Positions 54,005 to 63,716 of a stretch of DNA of 64,000 nucleotides are shown here, one piece after another. Numbering within the stretch: position 1 is the first letter of the stretch; each line of letters begins with the position of its first letter. Location of the stretch: positions 50,769 through 114,768 of the forward strand of contig CAJJAM010000003.1 of NCBI GenBank assembly GCA_905182235.1, in the 5' to 3' direction. The stretch is from SAR86 cluster bacterium SAR86B. GTDB lineage: Bacteria > Pseudomonadota > Gammaproteobacteria > Magnimaribacterales > Magnimaribacteraceae. The translations under genes were made by a program, and so were the position numbers. The notes under the pieces are model-generated. The model was not told the origin of the DNA. It searched no databases and was given only the letters and a program-made list of their open reading frames with translations.

Positions 54005-56012
54005 TTAGTTTTTCCTTTAACTCTGCAACCCTGTCTCTATAGGCAGCCGCTTCTTCAAACTCTAGATTTTTAGCATATTTATACATCATATCTTCTACGA
54101 AGATTATTTCTTTTTTAAGGGCCATAGGATCATGGAATTCTTCTATTGGTTTAAAATTTGTTTCTTTAATCTTATCTAACTTTCGTCTTGTTTTAGACTT
54201 TCCTTTAACAGACCTAGCGCCTTCCATTACATCAGAAACCTTCTTAGTTATTCCTACTGGTTTGATAGAGTTCTTAGTATTGTGATCTTCTTGTATTTTT
54301 CTTCTTCTATCTGTTTCTTTGATTGCCCTTTCCATCGAGCCAGTAACTTTATCGGCATACAGGATTGACCTTCCCTCAATGTGTCTTGCTGCTCTTCCTA
54401 TGGTTTGTATCAATGAACTTTCTGACCTAAGAAAACCTTCTTTATCTGCATCTAGTATGGCAACTAAAGCGACCTCTGGTATATCCAACCCCTCTCTTAG
54501 TAAGTTAATTCCAACTAGAACATCAAACATGCCAAGCCTTAAATCTCTAATGATCTCAACTCTCTCAATGGTTTCAATATCTGAATGCATATACCTTACT
54601 CTTACACCATTTTCATCTAAATAATCAGTTAAGTCTTCAGCCATTCTCTTGGTCAATACGGTTACTAAAACACGATCCCCATCTTTCGCAATACGCTTAA
54701 CTTCCCCCAAGAGATCATCTACTTGATGGGTCGCGGGCCTTATTTCTATAGGAGGGTCTGTAAGGCCAGTCGGCCTTACAACCAACTCTACTGTATCTGC
54801 CGAATTTTCTATTTCATATTTTCCAGGGGTAGCTGAAAGAAAAACTCTCTGACCCGATAGCATTTCCCACTCATCAAATCTCAAAGGACGATTATCTAGA
54901 GCCACTGGCAATCTAAAACCATAATCTACAAGGGTTTGTTTTCTAGACCTATCACCTCGATACATACCCCCTAATTGCGGCAGAGAAGCATGCGACTCAT
55001 CTACAAAAACTAAAGCATCTTTAGGTAAGTATTCATAAAGGGTGGGTGGTGCTTCTCCTGGTTGGCGATCTGATAAAAATCTAGAGTAATTTTCTATTCC
55101 AGAACAGAATCCTAATTCTTTTAGCATCTCCAAATCATAAAGTGTTCTTTGCTCCAGTCTTTGAGCCTCTACTAACTTGTTTTCTTTATTTAAATAAGCC
55201 AAACGATCAACTAATTCTTCTTTAATACAATCTATTGCCTTTAAGATTCTATCTCGGCTAGTGACATAATGTGACTTTGGATAAATAGTAACCCTAGGGA
55301 CCTCTCTAATTACCTCACCCGTTAAAGGATCAAAGAATTTTAATGAATCTATTTCATCACCTAAAAGTTCAATTCTTATGGCTTCTTTTTCAGAGTCTGC
55401 AGGAAAAACATCGATCACATCACCACGAACACGATAATTTGATCTTTTAAATTCAATCTCATTCCTTTCATATTGCAACTCTGCTAAACGCCTTAAAATA
55501 GTTCTCTGCTCAACTGTATCTCCTCGATCTAAATGCAAAACCATCTGAAGATAGGACTTTGGATCTCCAAGTCCGTAGATTGCTGAAACAGAAGCAACAA
55601 TAATTACATCCCTTCTTTCCATGACTGCTTTAGTAGCAGAAAGTCGCATTTGTTCAATGTGTTCATTAATAGAAGCGTCTTTCTCAATAAAAATATCAGT
55701 GCTTGGAACATAAGCTTCAGGCTGATAATAGTCATAATAAGAAACAAAATATTCAACAGCATTATTTGGAAAAAACTCTTTGAACTCTCCGTATAATTGG
55801 GCGGCAAGAGTTTTGTTGTGTGCCATAACAATAGCGGGCCTTTGAAGTTCTTGAATTACATTAGCAACAGTAAATGTTTTACCTGAGCCTGTAACGCCCA
55901 AAAGAGTTTGATTAAGCAGACCGCTATTTATTCCTTTAACTAATTTATTTATAGCTTGTGGCTGATCACCTGCAGGACTGAAATCTGATACTAGTTGAAA
56001 CTCTTTTGTCAT
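53994..56012 (-). CDS. uvrB: Excinuclease ABC subunit UvrB
   Basis: A 672-residue UvrB of normal length. Walker A is [10 protein letters not shown], the DNA-inserting beta-hairpin is in [12 protein letters not shown], the helicase Asp-Glu motif is in [12 protein letters not shown], and a C-terminal UVR domain ([14 protein letters not shown]) follows. It verifies lesions handed over by UvrA and recruits UvrC. The 3' end overlaps mltF by 11 bases. Confidence 0.98.
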   Translation of the reverse strand: MTKEFQLVSDFSPAGDQPQAINKLVKGINSGLLNQTLLGVTGSGKTFTVANVIQELQRPAIVMAHNKTLAAQLYGEFKEFFPNNAVEYFVSYYDYYQPEAYVPSTDIFIEKDASINEHIEQMRLSATKAVMERRDVIIVASVSAIYGLGDPKSYLQMVLHLDRGDTVEQRTILRRLAELQYERNEIEFKRSNYRVRGDVIDVFPADSEKEAIRIELLGDEIDSLKFFDPLTGEVIREVPRVTIYPKSHYVTSRDRILKAIDCIKEELVDRLAYLNKENKLVEAQRLEQRTLYDLEMLKELGFCSGIENYSRFLSDRQPGEAPPTLYEYLPKDALVFVDESHASLPQLGGMYRGDRSRKQTLVDYGFRLPVALDNRPLRFDEWEMLSGQRVFLSATPGKYEIENSADTVELVVRPTGLTDPPIEIRPATHQVDDLLGEVKRIAKDGDRVLVTVLTKRMAEDLTDYLDENGVRVRYMHSDIETIERVEIIRDLRLGMFDVLVGINLLREGLDIPEVALVAILDADKEGFLRSESSLIQTIGRAARHIEGRSILYADKVTGSMERAIKETDRRRKIQEDHNTKNSIKPVGITKKVSDVMEGARSVKGKSKTRRKLDKIKETNFKPIEEFHDPMALKKEIIFVEDMMYKYAKNLEFEEAAAYRDRVAELKEKLIMT

Positions 56013-56067
56013 AAATATTTAAAAAAAGAATTATAAGCTTAGTTAGGACGCGTTATAATCACTATAT

Positions 56068-56143
56068 TCCTCGATAGCTCAGTTGGTAGAGCAATTGACT
56101 GTTAATCAATGGGTCGCTGGTTCGAGCCCAGCTCGAGGAGCCA
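56068..56143 (+). tRNA. tRNA-Asn (anticodon GUU)
   Basis: A complete cloverleaf: acceptor TCCTCGA/TCGAGGA, anticodon loop CTGTTAA (GTT), T-arm GGTTCGAGCCC, and an encoded CCA. TATAAT lies just upstream at about 56054-56059. Confidence 0.96.
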
Positions 56144-56148
56144 TACTT

Positions 56149-56187
56149 AAAAGGCTTGTAGACTTAATGTTTATGAGCCTTTTTTTT
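56149..56187 (+). terminator. tRNA-Asn terminator
   Basis: AAAAGGCT pairs with AGCCTTTT over a loop of about 19 bases, followed by a T-run. Confidence 0.8.
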
Positions 56188-56245
56188 GTTACTTTGTTAG
56201 GATACAGAGAATAATACAAAACAAAAAACTTTTTAAATTTTAAAT

Positions 56246-56974
56246 ATGCCTGCTCAGCTATTCAATCCTAAATCAGAAGAAACTTTCACATTAAGCAGAT
56301 CTAGAGTGGATAGTTTTTTAGATTGCTCGCGATGTTTCTACCTGATTAATAGAGTTGGTATAGCAAGACCGCCTTCCTTTCCTTTTAATTTAAATAATGC
56401 TGTGGATGAACTCTTAAAGAATGAATTTGATCTTTACAGAGAGGCGCAAAAACCTCATCCAATTATGATTGAAAACAGAGTCAATGCCCTCCCTTATCAA
56501 CATCCCGATATAGAGGAATGGCGAGAAGCCTTGAGGCATGGAGCAAAAAGATTCCACGAGCCTACAAACTTATTACTCCGGGGCGGCCTAGATGATGTGT
56601 GGATAGATATAGATACGAATCAATTAATAGTAGTCGATTACAAGGCTACATCAAAAAAAGGAGAGGTGAGTCTAGATGCTGACTGGCAAATAGGTTACAA
56701 GAGACAGGTAGAATTTTATCAGTGGTTATTGAGAGGGAACTCATTTGATGTATCTGATACTGCTTATTTTGTTTATTGCAACGGAATTGCAAATAAAGAT
56801 GAATTTAATAACAATCTAGAATTCAAAACTAAACTTATTCCATATAAGGGTAATGACCAGTGGATTGAACCTACGCTAATGGATTTGAAAGCAACCCTGA
56901 TGGCAGACCAACCTCCAGAAGCTTCGCAGAATTGCAGCTATTGCAGTTACGTAAAAAAAACTCTAACTATTTAA
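56246..56974 (+). CDS. PD-(D/E)XK nuclease with Cas4-like iron-sulfur cysteines
   Basis: A 242-residue protein of the RecB/Cas4-like nuclease superfamily. LSRSRVDSFLDCSRCFYL starts it, GGLDDVW and LIVVDYKATS give the metal-binding Asp and D-x-K core, and Cys27, Cys30, Cys230 and Cys233 are placed as a cluster clamp as in Cas4/AddB. There are no cas or add genes nearby. The N-terminal portion matches the Cas4/RecB fold. It probably acts on DNA ends; the partner is unknown. Confidence 0.8.
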   Translation: MPAQLFNPKSEETFTLSRSRVDSFLDCSRCFYLINRVGIARPPSFPFNLNNAVDELLKNEFDLYREAQKPHPIMIENRVNALPYQHPDIEEWREALRHGAKRFHEPTNLLLRGGLDDVWIDIDTNQLIVVDYKATSKKGEVSLDADWQIGYKRQVEFYQWLLRGNSFDVSDTAYFVYCNGIANKDEFNNNLEFKTKLIPYKGNDQWIEPTLMDLKATLMADQPPEASQNCSYCSYVKKTLTI

Positions 56975-58342
56975 TTATTTCCTTCTCCAAGAGGTTCCGT
57001 CAATAGAATCCTCTAGAACAATATTCATGGAGACAAGTTCGTCTCTTATTTGATCAGATTTCTTAAAATCTTTATTTTTACGGGCTAGCTCTCTTTCACT
57101 AATCAGACCATCTATCTTATCTTTGGATAATTGAACTCCTGTTTTTAAATACTCTCCTGGGTCTTGCTGAAGAACACCCAATGGCTTTGCCAAGGATACC
57201 AAGGCAGTTGCAAGTTGATTTGCTTGATCGAATTGATCTGAGTTTTTGAGTAAATTAATAGACTTAGCTATATCAAAGAGCACTGCTAATGCACCTGGGA
57301 CATTGAAATCATCATCCATCATTGTTCTATACTGGAAAGAAAACTCATTCTCAACTTGCTCAACTTGAATTTCACAATCTTTTAAAGCTGTATATAGTCG
57401 ATCAAGAGAAGCTTGAGCTTCAGTCAGACCATCAATTGAGTAGTTCATTGGACTCCGATAGTGGCTTGAGATTAAGAAATATCGCAGCACCTCACTTGAA
57501 AAACTTTTTAAAGCATCCTTTATAGTGATGAAATTATCTAAAGATTTAGACATTTTTTCTTGGTCAATCCTCAAAGACCCTGTATGCATCCAATACGTTG
57601 CAAAGTCTTTACCTGTAGAACACTTTGATTGAGCTATTTCATTTTCATGATGTGGAAATTTTAAATCCATTCCACCCCCGTGGATGTCAAAAGATTCACC
57701 TAAAGCATCCATACTCATTGCGGAACATTCAATATGCCAACCCGGCCTCCCCTTGCCCCATGGAGAGTCCCAGGCTAGACCTTGGTCTGCTTTCTTCCAT
57801 AGAACAAAATCAGCAGGGTTGCGTTTTTCTTCATCAATATTAACTCTCGCTCCAGCCAGCATTTCTTCGGTATTCCTTCTCGACAGTCTGCCGTACTCTG
57901 CAAAAGAGTCGGTAGAAAAATAAACATCAGACTTGCCGGCGTAAGCATGATTCTTTTCTATCAATTTCTCAATTAGCTTAATAATAGAAGGTATATTCTC
58001 AGTTGCTTTGGGTTCTTGGTCAGGATCTATCATGCCTAGAGAGTTAAAATCATGCTGCATAGAGTCAATGTATTTTGAAGTTAAGTCTAAGGCTTCAATA
58101 TTAAGTTTTTTTGAACGGTCTATTATCTTGTCATCCACATCAGTGATATTCCTAATGTAGTCAACTGTAAAACCTGAATGACGAAGGTATCTAACAATCA
58201 AATCAAAACAAACAAAAGTTCTGGCATGGCCAATATGCGTGTGGTCATAAACAGTCATTCCGCAAACGTACATCTTCACTCTGTTGGGTTCAAGAGTCTC
58301 TAGAATCTCTTTTTTTCCTGATAGAGTGTTGTAAATCTTCAT
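56975..58342 (-). CDS. cysS: Cysteinyl-tRNA synthetase CysS
   Basis: A 455-residue class I synthetase. CGMTVYDHTHIGHART holds the HIGH signature, EKMSKS the lysine loop, and zinc ligands include GWHIECSAMS and HHENEIAQ. It follows gltX with a four-base overlap. It charges tRNA-Cys. Confidence 0.97.
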   Translation of the reverse strand: MKIYNTLSGKKEILETLEPNRVKMYVCGMTVYDHTHIGHARTFVCFDLIVRYLRHSGFTVDYIRNITDVDDKIIDRSKKLNIEALDLTSKYIDSMQHDFNSLGMIDPDQEPKATENIPSIIKLIEKLIEKNHAYAGKSDVYFSTDSFAEYGRLSRRNTEEMLAGARVNIDEEKRNPADFVLWKKADQGLAWDSPWGKGRPGWHIECSAMSMDALGESFDIHGGGMDLKFPHHENEIAQSKCSTGKDFATYWMHTGSLRIDQEKMSKSLDNFITIKDALKSFSSEVLRYFLISSHYRSPMNYSIDGLTEAQASLDRLYTALKDCEIQVEQVENEFSFQYRTMMDDDFNVPGALAVLFDIAKSINLLKNSDQFDQANQLATALVSLAKPLGVLQQDPGEYLKTGVQLSKDKIDGLISERELARKNKDFKKSDQIRDELVSMNIVLEDSIDGTSWRRK

Positions 58343-59748
58343 AACCGAGATGCTTCCTCTAATCTTCGAACCACTCTCTCAATATCTAGAAACTTCGTCA
58401 CTTGATCAAGTTCGGGTCCCGATAACTGACCAGTGATAGCAGCTCTAATGGGCATAAATAATTCCTTTCCTTTATTACCAGACTTCTCTCCAATATCTTT
58501 CATGATCTTGGACCAATCTCCCCAATGCTCTTGAACAGATTCTCTTGCTATATTAAAAAAATTAGATCCTGAGCTTTTAATAATAGTTGAAACTTCTTTA
58601 TCTGAGCTCAAAGAATGAACAAAAAGATTCTTTGCATAATCTACAGCATCCTTAGGAAATACAATATTTTCTCTTATTAAATCAACAAATCCATTGTGGT
58701 CAACTTCTGCAGGAAGAACCTCTCTCAAATCTTCCCTTAACCAGGACAATAGGCTTTCAGTAGATTCAGATTCTATAACTTTTTTTTGCCAGAACCCTAA
58801 TTGGTCGAGATCGAATCTACTTGGCGAGTTTGAAATATTATCAATCTTAAAAACAGTGGCTAATTCTTCAAGGCTTCTAAGTTCGTTATCACCTATTGTG
58901 TGGCCTACTCTTGATAAATAATTTGCTATAGCTTTTGGAAAATAACCAGCTTCTCTTAACTCTTGTACTGAAAGACTGCCATTTCGTTTTGATAAAGGGG
59001 AACCGTCGTCACCCGTGAACAAGGCTACGTGTATAAATTCTGGAATTGGAAGCTCCAAAGCTTTAAGCAAGGCTATTTGCCTTGGGGTGTTACTGAGGTG
59101 GTCATCCCCTCTTAAAACTACATTTATTCCCATTAATGCATCATCTATTGCATTGGCAAACATGAAGGTGGGATTTTCATCTTGTTTCTTTACAATAAAA
59201 TCATCTAAATCTGATCCTGAAAAACTTTGCTCACCTTTTGCTAAATCAGTAAAAGTGATAACTTTATCTTTTGGTAGTCTAAATCTATAGACCGGCTTAG
59301 ATCCTTTTGATAATTCTTTTTTAACTTCCTCTTCTGAAGCATTCGCCCAGGCTCCATTATATCGAGGTGGTTGTCCAGCAGCTATTTGATTGCGCCTTAC
59401 AACCTTGAGTTCTTGTTCACTCATAAAGCATGGATAAATTAGATCTTGTTCTAGTAATTTTTCGTAAAATGAAACGTATATATTATTACGCTCGGATTGA
59501 AAATATGAATCTTGCTCACCACCTACTTTTGGACCTTCTTGCCAATTCAAGTTCATCCATTCTAAATCTTCACAAACTGCATCTGCATACCTCTTCTCTG
59601 ACCTTTCTTGATCTGTATCTTCAATTCTCAGCAGAAAAGTGCCCTTAGTCTGTAGGGCTAAAAGGACATTCAATAATGCGGTTCTTAGGTTTCCTAGGTG
59701 TAAAAATCCAGTTGGACTGGGGCAAAACCTTGATTTGTATTCAGACAT
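58339..59748 (-). CDS. gltX: Glutamyl-tRNA synthetase GltX
   Basis: A 469-residue class I synthetase. PSPTGFLHLGNLRTALLN carries the HLGN form of the HIGH motif, PLSKRNGS the KMSKS-like loop, and the helical anticodon-binding C-terminus follows. The length is normal. It charges tRNA-Glu and, in organisms lacking a GlnRS, also tRNA-Gln; that point cannot be read here. The gene is divergent from the cyclophilin gene. Confidence 0.97.
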   Translation of the reverse strand: MSEYKSRFCPSPTGFLHLGNLRTALLNVLLALQTKGTFLLRIEDTDQERSEKRYADAVCEDLEWMNLNWQEGPKVGGEQDSYFQSERNNIYVSFYEKLLEQDLIYPCFMSEQELKVVRRNQIAAGQPPRYNGAWANASEEEVKKELSKGSKPVYRFRLPKDKVITFTDLAKGEQSFSGSDLDDFIVKKQDENPTFMFANAIDDALMGINVVLRGDDHLSNTPRQIALLKALELPIPEFIHVALFTGDDGSPLSKRNGSLSVQELREAGYFPKAIANYLSRVGHTIGDNELRSLEELATVFKIDNISNSPSRFDLDQLGFWQKKVIESESTESLLSWLREDLREVLPAEVDHNGFVDLIRENIVFPKDAVDYAKNLFVHSLSSDKEVSTIIKSSGSNFFNIARESVQEHWGDWSKIMKDIGEKSGNKGKELFMPIRAAITGQLSGPELDQVTKFLDIERVVRRLEEASRL

Positions 59749-59822
59749 ATTCTTTATTTAATTGGAAGCAAACCTCTAAAATACGTATTATAGCCTCCTC
59801 GCGTTAATGAATTTAAAAGAAA

Positions 59823-60416
59823 ATGAAACATCTCTCATCAATATGTATTTTAGTCGCAATAATATTGGGATTTTTTTGGATGACGAGCTGTTCTCAAAAT
59901 AAAGAAAAGGAGGTAAGAGTGATAACTTTTAACACAACATTAGGTCCCATCGTCATAGAACTTTTTGAGGATGAAGCTCCTGTAGCTTCTAAGAACTTTC
60001 TTGATTATGCTGAGAGTGGTTTTTTTAATGGAACTCTCTTTCATCGTGTAATACCAGGTTTTGTTATTCAGGGTGGAGGAATGGAGTCAGGCATGAATGA
60101 TAAGAAGGGAAATCCTCCTATACAAAATGAAGCAAATAATGGAGTAAAAAACCTTAAATGGTCCCTATCGATGGCAAGAACCAACGAACCCCATTCTGCT
60201 TCTTCTCAGTTTTTTATTAACCTACAAAACAACATATCTTTAGACCACACAGAAGAAACTATTCAAGGCTGGGGTTATGCAGTTTTTGGAGAAGTTGTCG
60301 ATGGTTTTGAAACTGTTGAAGCTATAGCAGCTACAGAGACAGGAAGCGTTAGTTTCCACCAAGATGTTCCTTTAGAAGAAATATCTATAATAGATACTGT
60401 AGTTAGCTCAGAATAA
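59823..60416 (+). CDS. Cyclophilin-type peptidyl-prolyl isomerase, lipoprotein
   Basis: A 197-residue cyclophilin. A lipoprotein-like signal (WMTSCSQ) precedes the domain. VIELFEDEAPVASKNFLDY, FNGTLFHRVIPGFVIQGGG and SLSMARTNEPHSASSQFFIN carry the active-site Arg, Phe and Gln residues. It catalyses proline isomerisation in the periplasm. It is followed after five bases by lpxH, as in other Gammaproteobacteria. Confidence 0.92.
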   Translation: MKHLSSICILVAIILGFFWMTSCSQNKEKEVRVITFNTTLGPIVIELFEDEAPVASKNFLDYAESGFFNGTLFHRVIPGFVIQGGGMESGMNDKKGNPPIQNEANNGVKNLKWSLSMARTNEPHSASSQFFINLQNNISLDHTEETIQGWGYAVFGEVVDGFETVEAIAATETGSVSFHQDVPLEEISIIDTVVSSE

Positions 60417-60421
60417 AGCCT

Positions 60422-61144
60422 ATGGCATTTTGCTTTATATCGGATCTTCATCTTCAAGATGATAGACCTGAAATAACTAAAGCTTTTGTATCTTTTATTG
60501 AGAACACTGCAACTAAAGCCGAACGTCTTTATGTTCTAGGTGATTTTTTTGAAGCTTGGATCGGTGATGATGATGAGACCGACCTAACTCTGCTAGTTAA
60601 AAAAACTCTTCTGGAATTAAGCACCTCCACAGACATATATGCTATGCATGGCAATAGAGATTTTTTAATAGGTAGTAATTTTGCAGAAAAAGCAGGTCTT
60701 ATTCTTATAGACGATCCAAAAAAAGAAGAAATGTTTGGAAACTCTGTCTTGCTAATGCATGGAGATCTTTTGTGTACGGATGATGTTGACTATCAATCTT
60801 TTAGGGCCACTACTAGAAATTCTTCTTGGAGAAAAGAATTTCTTAGCAAACCCATTAGCGAACGTAAAGCAATTGCCAAAGAGCTCAGGGCAATTAGTAA
60901 AGAAGCAACAGGCCGGAAAAAAGAAGATATTATGGATGTTTCAGAAAATGAAGTTTCGAGAGTTATGGAAGAATTTTCTGTTGATTTATTAATTCACGGA
61001 CACACCCACAGACCTGATACCCATATAATGAACTTCAAAGGAGTTACTTCAAAAAGAATTGTATTGGGGGATTGGGATAAGTTCGGTTGGTTTATCTGGA
61101 TGGACACCAATTCATGTGAACTTAAGAAATTTCCTATTTCTTAA
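60422..61144 (+). CDS. lpxH: UDP-2,3-diacylglucosamine hydrolase LpxH
   Basis: A 240-residue calcineurin-like phosphoesterase. FISDLHL, LGDFFEAWIGDD, HGNRDFLIG and LIHGHTHRPDTH supply the dinuclear metal ligands. It makes lipid X in lipid A synthesis, so the cell has an LPS outer membrane. Starts five bases after the cyclophilin gene; the 3' end overlaps the convergent gene by 11 bases. Confidence 0.95.
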   Translation: MAFCFISDLHLQDDRPEITKAFVSFIENTATKAERLYVLGDFFEAWIGDDDETDLTLLVKKTLLELSTSTDIYAMHGNRDFLIGSNFAEKAGLILIDDPKKEEMFGNSVLLMHGDLLCTDDVDYQSFRATTRNSSWRKEFLSKPISERKAIAKELRAISKEATGRKKEDIMDVSENEVSRVMEEFSVDLLIHGHTHRPDTHIMNFKGVTSKRIVLGDWDKFGWFIWMDTNSCELKKFPIS

Positions 61145-61790
61145 TTCTTAACTGAAGAATTAAACCAATAATTAATAAAATAAATCCCAATAGTAATCTC
61201 GGATCACTTAAGTAAACAACGGTCTCAACTGGATAGGCAATTGTTTTATTTAAAGCTGCTATTTTAAATTCGTGCTTACCACGCATCTTTGGATTAGATA
61301 CTATTTCCATAAATGCTCGTCTACTTTTGTATCGCATTAAGGCTGCGCTATCCCAACTATCTGCATTCTCAATCCCCACAATATCTATGGCAGGAGATAC
61401 CGCATTACCCGCAAACACAGGATGGCTAGCTCTCTTAAATAATTCAGCATACATGTGCTCCATGTATCGACCCATCAGCTGATCTGCATCTTCTCCTGGC
61501 TGTGCACCTTCAACATCTTGAGGGTTATCAGACATGTCCATGTTATTTACTACAAAGAACTGCCTTCCAGAGTCTTCTCTCATAAACTCTTCTATTATTG
61601 CACCCTGTTTTTTAGCCTTTTCCTTTTCTGCTGGTGAAGAAAATCCTACTGTCTCTATATTGTCTTGCATCTTAACCAAATAAGTTGCTATCTCATTAGA
61701 ATTCAACTTACCTCCAAGGTCGGTATACCAAACAAAGAAAGTGCAATAAATAAATATAAGAATGAACCAATTTTTTAAACTCTTATTCAT
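61134..61790 (-). CDS. Two-helix membrane protein with periplasmic domain, unknown function
   Basis: A 218-residue protein not recognised. It has membrane segments at about 8-24 and 196-214, and a large soluble part between (about 30-190) with LKRASHPVFAG-like and IVGIENADSWDSAAL regions but no clear motif. GGAGG lies four bases before the ATG, itself placed directly after the T-run of a leader hairpin. Convergent with lpxH. Confidence 0.7.
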   Translation of the reverse strand: MNKSLKNWFILIFIYCTFFVWYTDLGGKLNSNEIATYLVKMQDNIETVGFSSPAEKEKAKKQGAIIEEFMREDSGRQFFVVNNMDMSDNPQDVEGAQPGEDADQLMGRYMEHMYAELFKRASHPVFAGNAVSPAIDIVGIENADSWDSAALMRYKSRRAFMEIVSNPKMRGKHEFKIAALNKTIAYPVETVVYLSDPRLLLGFILLIIGLILQLRIKK

Positions 61791-61882
61791 GAATCCTCCA
61801 AAAAAAATACCAAGCTGTTAAAGACTCTAAGATTTTAGCTAATCCCTGGGGAGGGATGCAAAAAATAAATAACAACTTGGTA
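61791..61882 (-). promoter_or_regulatory. Structured leader with terminator ahead of the 61134-61790 gene
   Basis: On the minus strand TACCAAGTTGTT pairs with AACAGCTTGGTA (12 positions, one mismatch). It encloses hairpin ATCCCT-CCCC-AGGGAT and a smaller CTAA/TTAG stem. The closing arm is followed by a T-run, GGAGG and the ATG. The form is that of an attenuator or riboswitch-like leader; no known class is recognised. Confidence 0.55.
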
Positions 61883-61975
61883 TCAGGTGTTATACCTTAA
61901 TACAACACCAGATCAGTGTCAATAGGCTCAATAAAGCAATTTTTTCTTTTAATACTTTACAAAAGTGACATATAA

Positions 61976-62001
61976 ATATACTGTATAAATATACAGTATT
62001 A
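61976..62001. promoter_or_regulatory. LexA (SOS) box upstream of umuDC
   Basis: CTGTATAAATATACAG matches CTGT-N8-ACAG exactly, within a longer near-palindrome. It lies about 20 bases before the umuD ATG. LexA repression of umuDC is expected. Confidence 0.9.
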
Positions 62002-62016
62002 ATCTAAATAACCCTT

Positions 62017-62445
62017 ATGAATATTGATTATCTGGGCGATGCCTCAGAAGATGACTTGCCAAAAATAAGAATGCCTTATTTTTTGCATACTGTTCGTGTG
62101 GGGTGGCCGAGCCCTGCTGATGATTATGTAGAAAGGCCAATTGATCTTAATGAATATCTAATAAAAAATATTGCCGCCACCTACTTTGTTCGCGTGAGTG
62201 GAGACTCAATGATTAATGCTCATATTGGCGACGGAGCTATATTAATAGTTGACCGAAGTATTGAACCAAAGCATAAAAAAATAGTTATTGCTTCAGTAAA
62301 TGGGTCTTATACCTGTAAGCGCTTACTGCTAAAGCCAAAGATATGCTTAGTTTCAGAGAACCCAAAATACACACCAATAGTTATTGGAAAAGAGTCTGAA
62401 TTAGAAATTGCCGGTACAGTCATAGCTGCGATAAATACCTATTGA
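62017..62445 (+). CDS. umuD: SOS mutagenesis protein UmuD (S24 peptidase)
   Basis: A 142-residue LexA-like autopeptidase. WPSPADDYVERPIDLN, the catalytic Ser64 in VSGDSMIN and Lys101 in TCKRLL are all present. The cleavage site, Cys-Gly in E. coli UmuD, reads Val28-Gly29 here. UmuD' with UmuC forms polymerase V for translesion synthesis. A LexA box lies upstream and umuC follows after three bases. Confidence 0.93.
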   Translation: MNIDYLGDASEDDLPKIRMPYFLHTVRVGWPSPADDYVERPIDLNEYLIKNIAATYFVRVSGDSMINAHIGDGAILIVDRSIEPKHKKIVIASVNGSYTCKRLLLKPKICLVSENPKYTPIVIGKESELEIAGTVIAAINTY

Positions 62446-62448
62446 ATA

Positions 62449-63714
62449 ATGGCTTATGCTTTAGTGGACTGCAATAGTTTTTATGCTTCTTGCGAGAGGA
62501 TATTCAGACCAGACATAAAAAACAAACCGGTTGTTGTGCTGTCAAATAATGATGGTTGTGTTGTTGCATTATCTAAAGAGGCTAAAGAGGTGGGAATTAA
62601 AATGTGTGAACCATGGTTTAAAATAAAAGACTCTTTTACAAAAAAAGGAGGTGTGGTCTTTTCATCCAACTATGAACTGTATGCGGATATATCCTCAAGG
62701 GTTATGATGACTTTAGAGCATTTAGCACCCAAAATTGAAATATACAGCATTGATGAAGCATTTTTAGACCTATCCGGTGTTGATAATTGTAAAAACCTCG
62801 ACCAGTTTGGTCATCAATGTAAAGATACCGTTCAACAATGGGTCGGCATGCCTGTCTGTGTTGGCATAGCTCCAACAAAAACTTTAGCAAAAATTGCTCA
62901 GTACGGTGCCAAAAAATATCCAGGCACGGGTGGTGTTGTCGATCTATCAGATCAACATAGACAAAAACGACTCATGGCATTGGTGCCTGTAGGTGAAGTA
63001 TGGGGAGTAGGAAGAAAAATTAATCAGAAGTTAACTTCCATGGGGATTGTAACTGCCCTTCAACTCTCCGAAATGAATATTAAATTAATTAAAAAACGCT
63101 TCAGCAGTGTTCTTGGAAGAACTGTTATGGAATTAAAAGGCTATTCTTGTATAGGTTTTGATGAACAGCCCGCCACAAAGAAACAAATTATAGTAAGTAG
63201 AACCTTCAGTAAGCGAGTTAGAGACCTAAATTCTATTCAAGAAGCGGTAAGTGATTATGCCGTTAGAGCTTCTGAAAAATTAAGGAGAGAGAATCAATAT
63301 TGCAAAATGATTTCTGTTTTTATGAGAACAAATTACTTTAGAAAACAAGATAAACAATACAGTGGGATGCTGAGCTGTAAACTCAGTACTCCAACAAATG
63401 ATACTCGAGATATACTTCACGCTGCCAAGCTACTTTCTCAAAGAATCTATAAAGAGGATTTAAACTTCATAAAAGCTGGTGTTTTATTAAGTGATTTTTA
63501 TGATGAAGGGGTCTGCCAATCAGATTTTTTTACTCCGCATAAGGAAAGAGAAGGAAGCAAGGATTTAATGACAACAATTGATAAGATTAATAGATCTGGT
63601 ATTGGAAAAATAACTTTTGCAGCACAAGGTATAGAAAAATCATGGTCTATGAAACGTGATTTCCAATCTCCACGCTACTCAACAAACTGGAGCGAGCTAC
63701 TCGTTGTAAGATAA
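62449..63714 (+). CDS. umuC: DNA polymerase V catalytic subunit UmuC
   Basis: A 421-residue Y-family polymerase. VDCNSFYASCERIFRP at the N-terminus and the metal-binding SIDEAFLDLSG, then the little-finger domain, are visible. Its length is close to E. coli UmuC (422). Translated with umuD and controlled by the same LexA box. It carries out error-prone lesion bypass. Confidence 0.97.
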   Translation: MAYALVDCNSFYASCERIFRPDIKNKPVVVLSNNDGCVVALSKEAKEVGIKMCEPWFKIKDSFTKKGGVVFSSNYELYADISSRVMMTLEHLAPKIEIYSIDEAFLDLSGVDNCKNLDQFGHQCKDTVQQWVGMPVCVGIAPTKTLAKIAQYGAKKYPGTGGVVDLSDQHRQKRLMALVPVGEVWGVGRKINQKLTSMGIVTALQLSEMNIKLIKKRFSSVLGRTVMELKGYSCIGFDEQPATKKQIIVSRTFSKRVRDLNSIQEAVSDYAVRASEKLRRENQYCKMISVFMRTNYFRKQDKQYSGMLSCKLSTPTNDTRDILHAAKLLSQRIYKEDLNFIKAGVLLSDFYDEGVCQSDFFTPHKEREGSKDLMTTIDKINRSGIGKITFAAQGIEKSWSMKRDFQSPRYSTNWSELLVVR

Positions 63715-63716
63715 AC

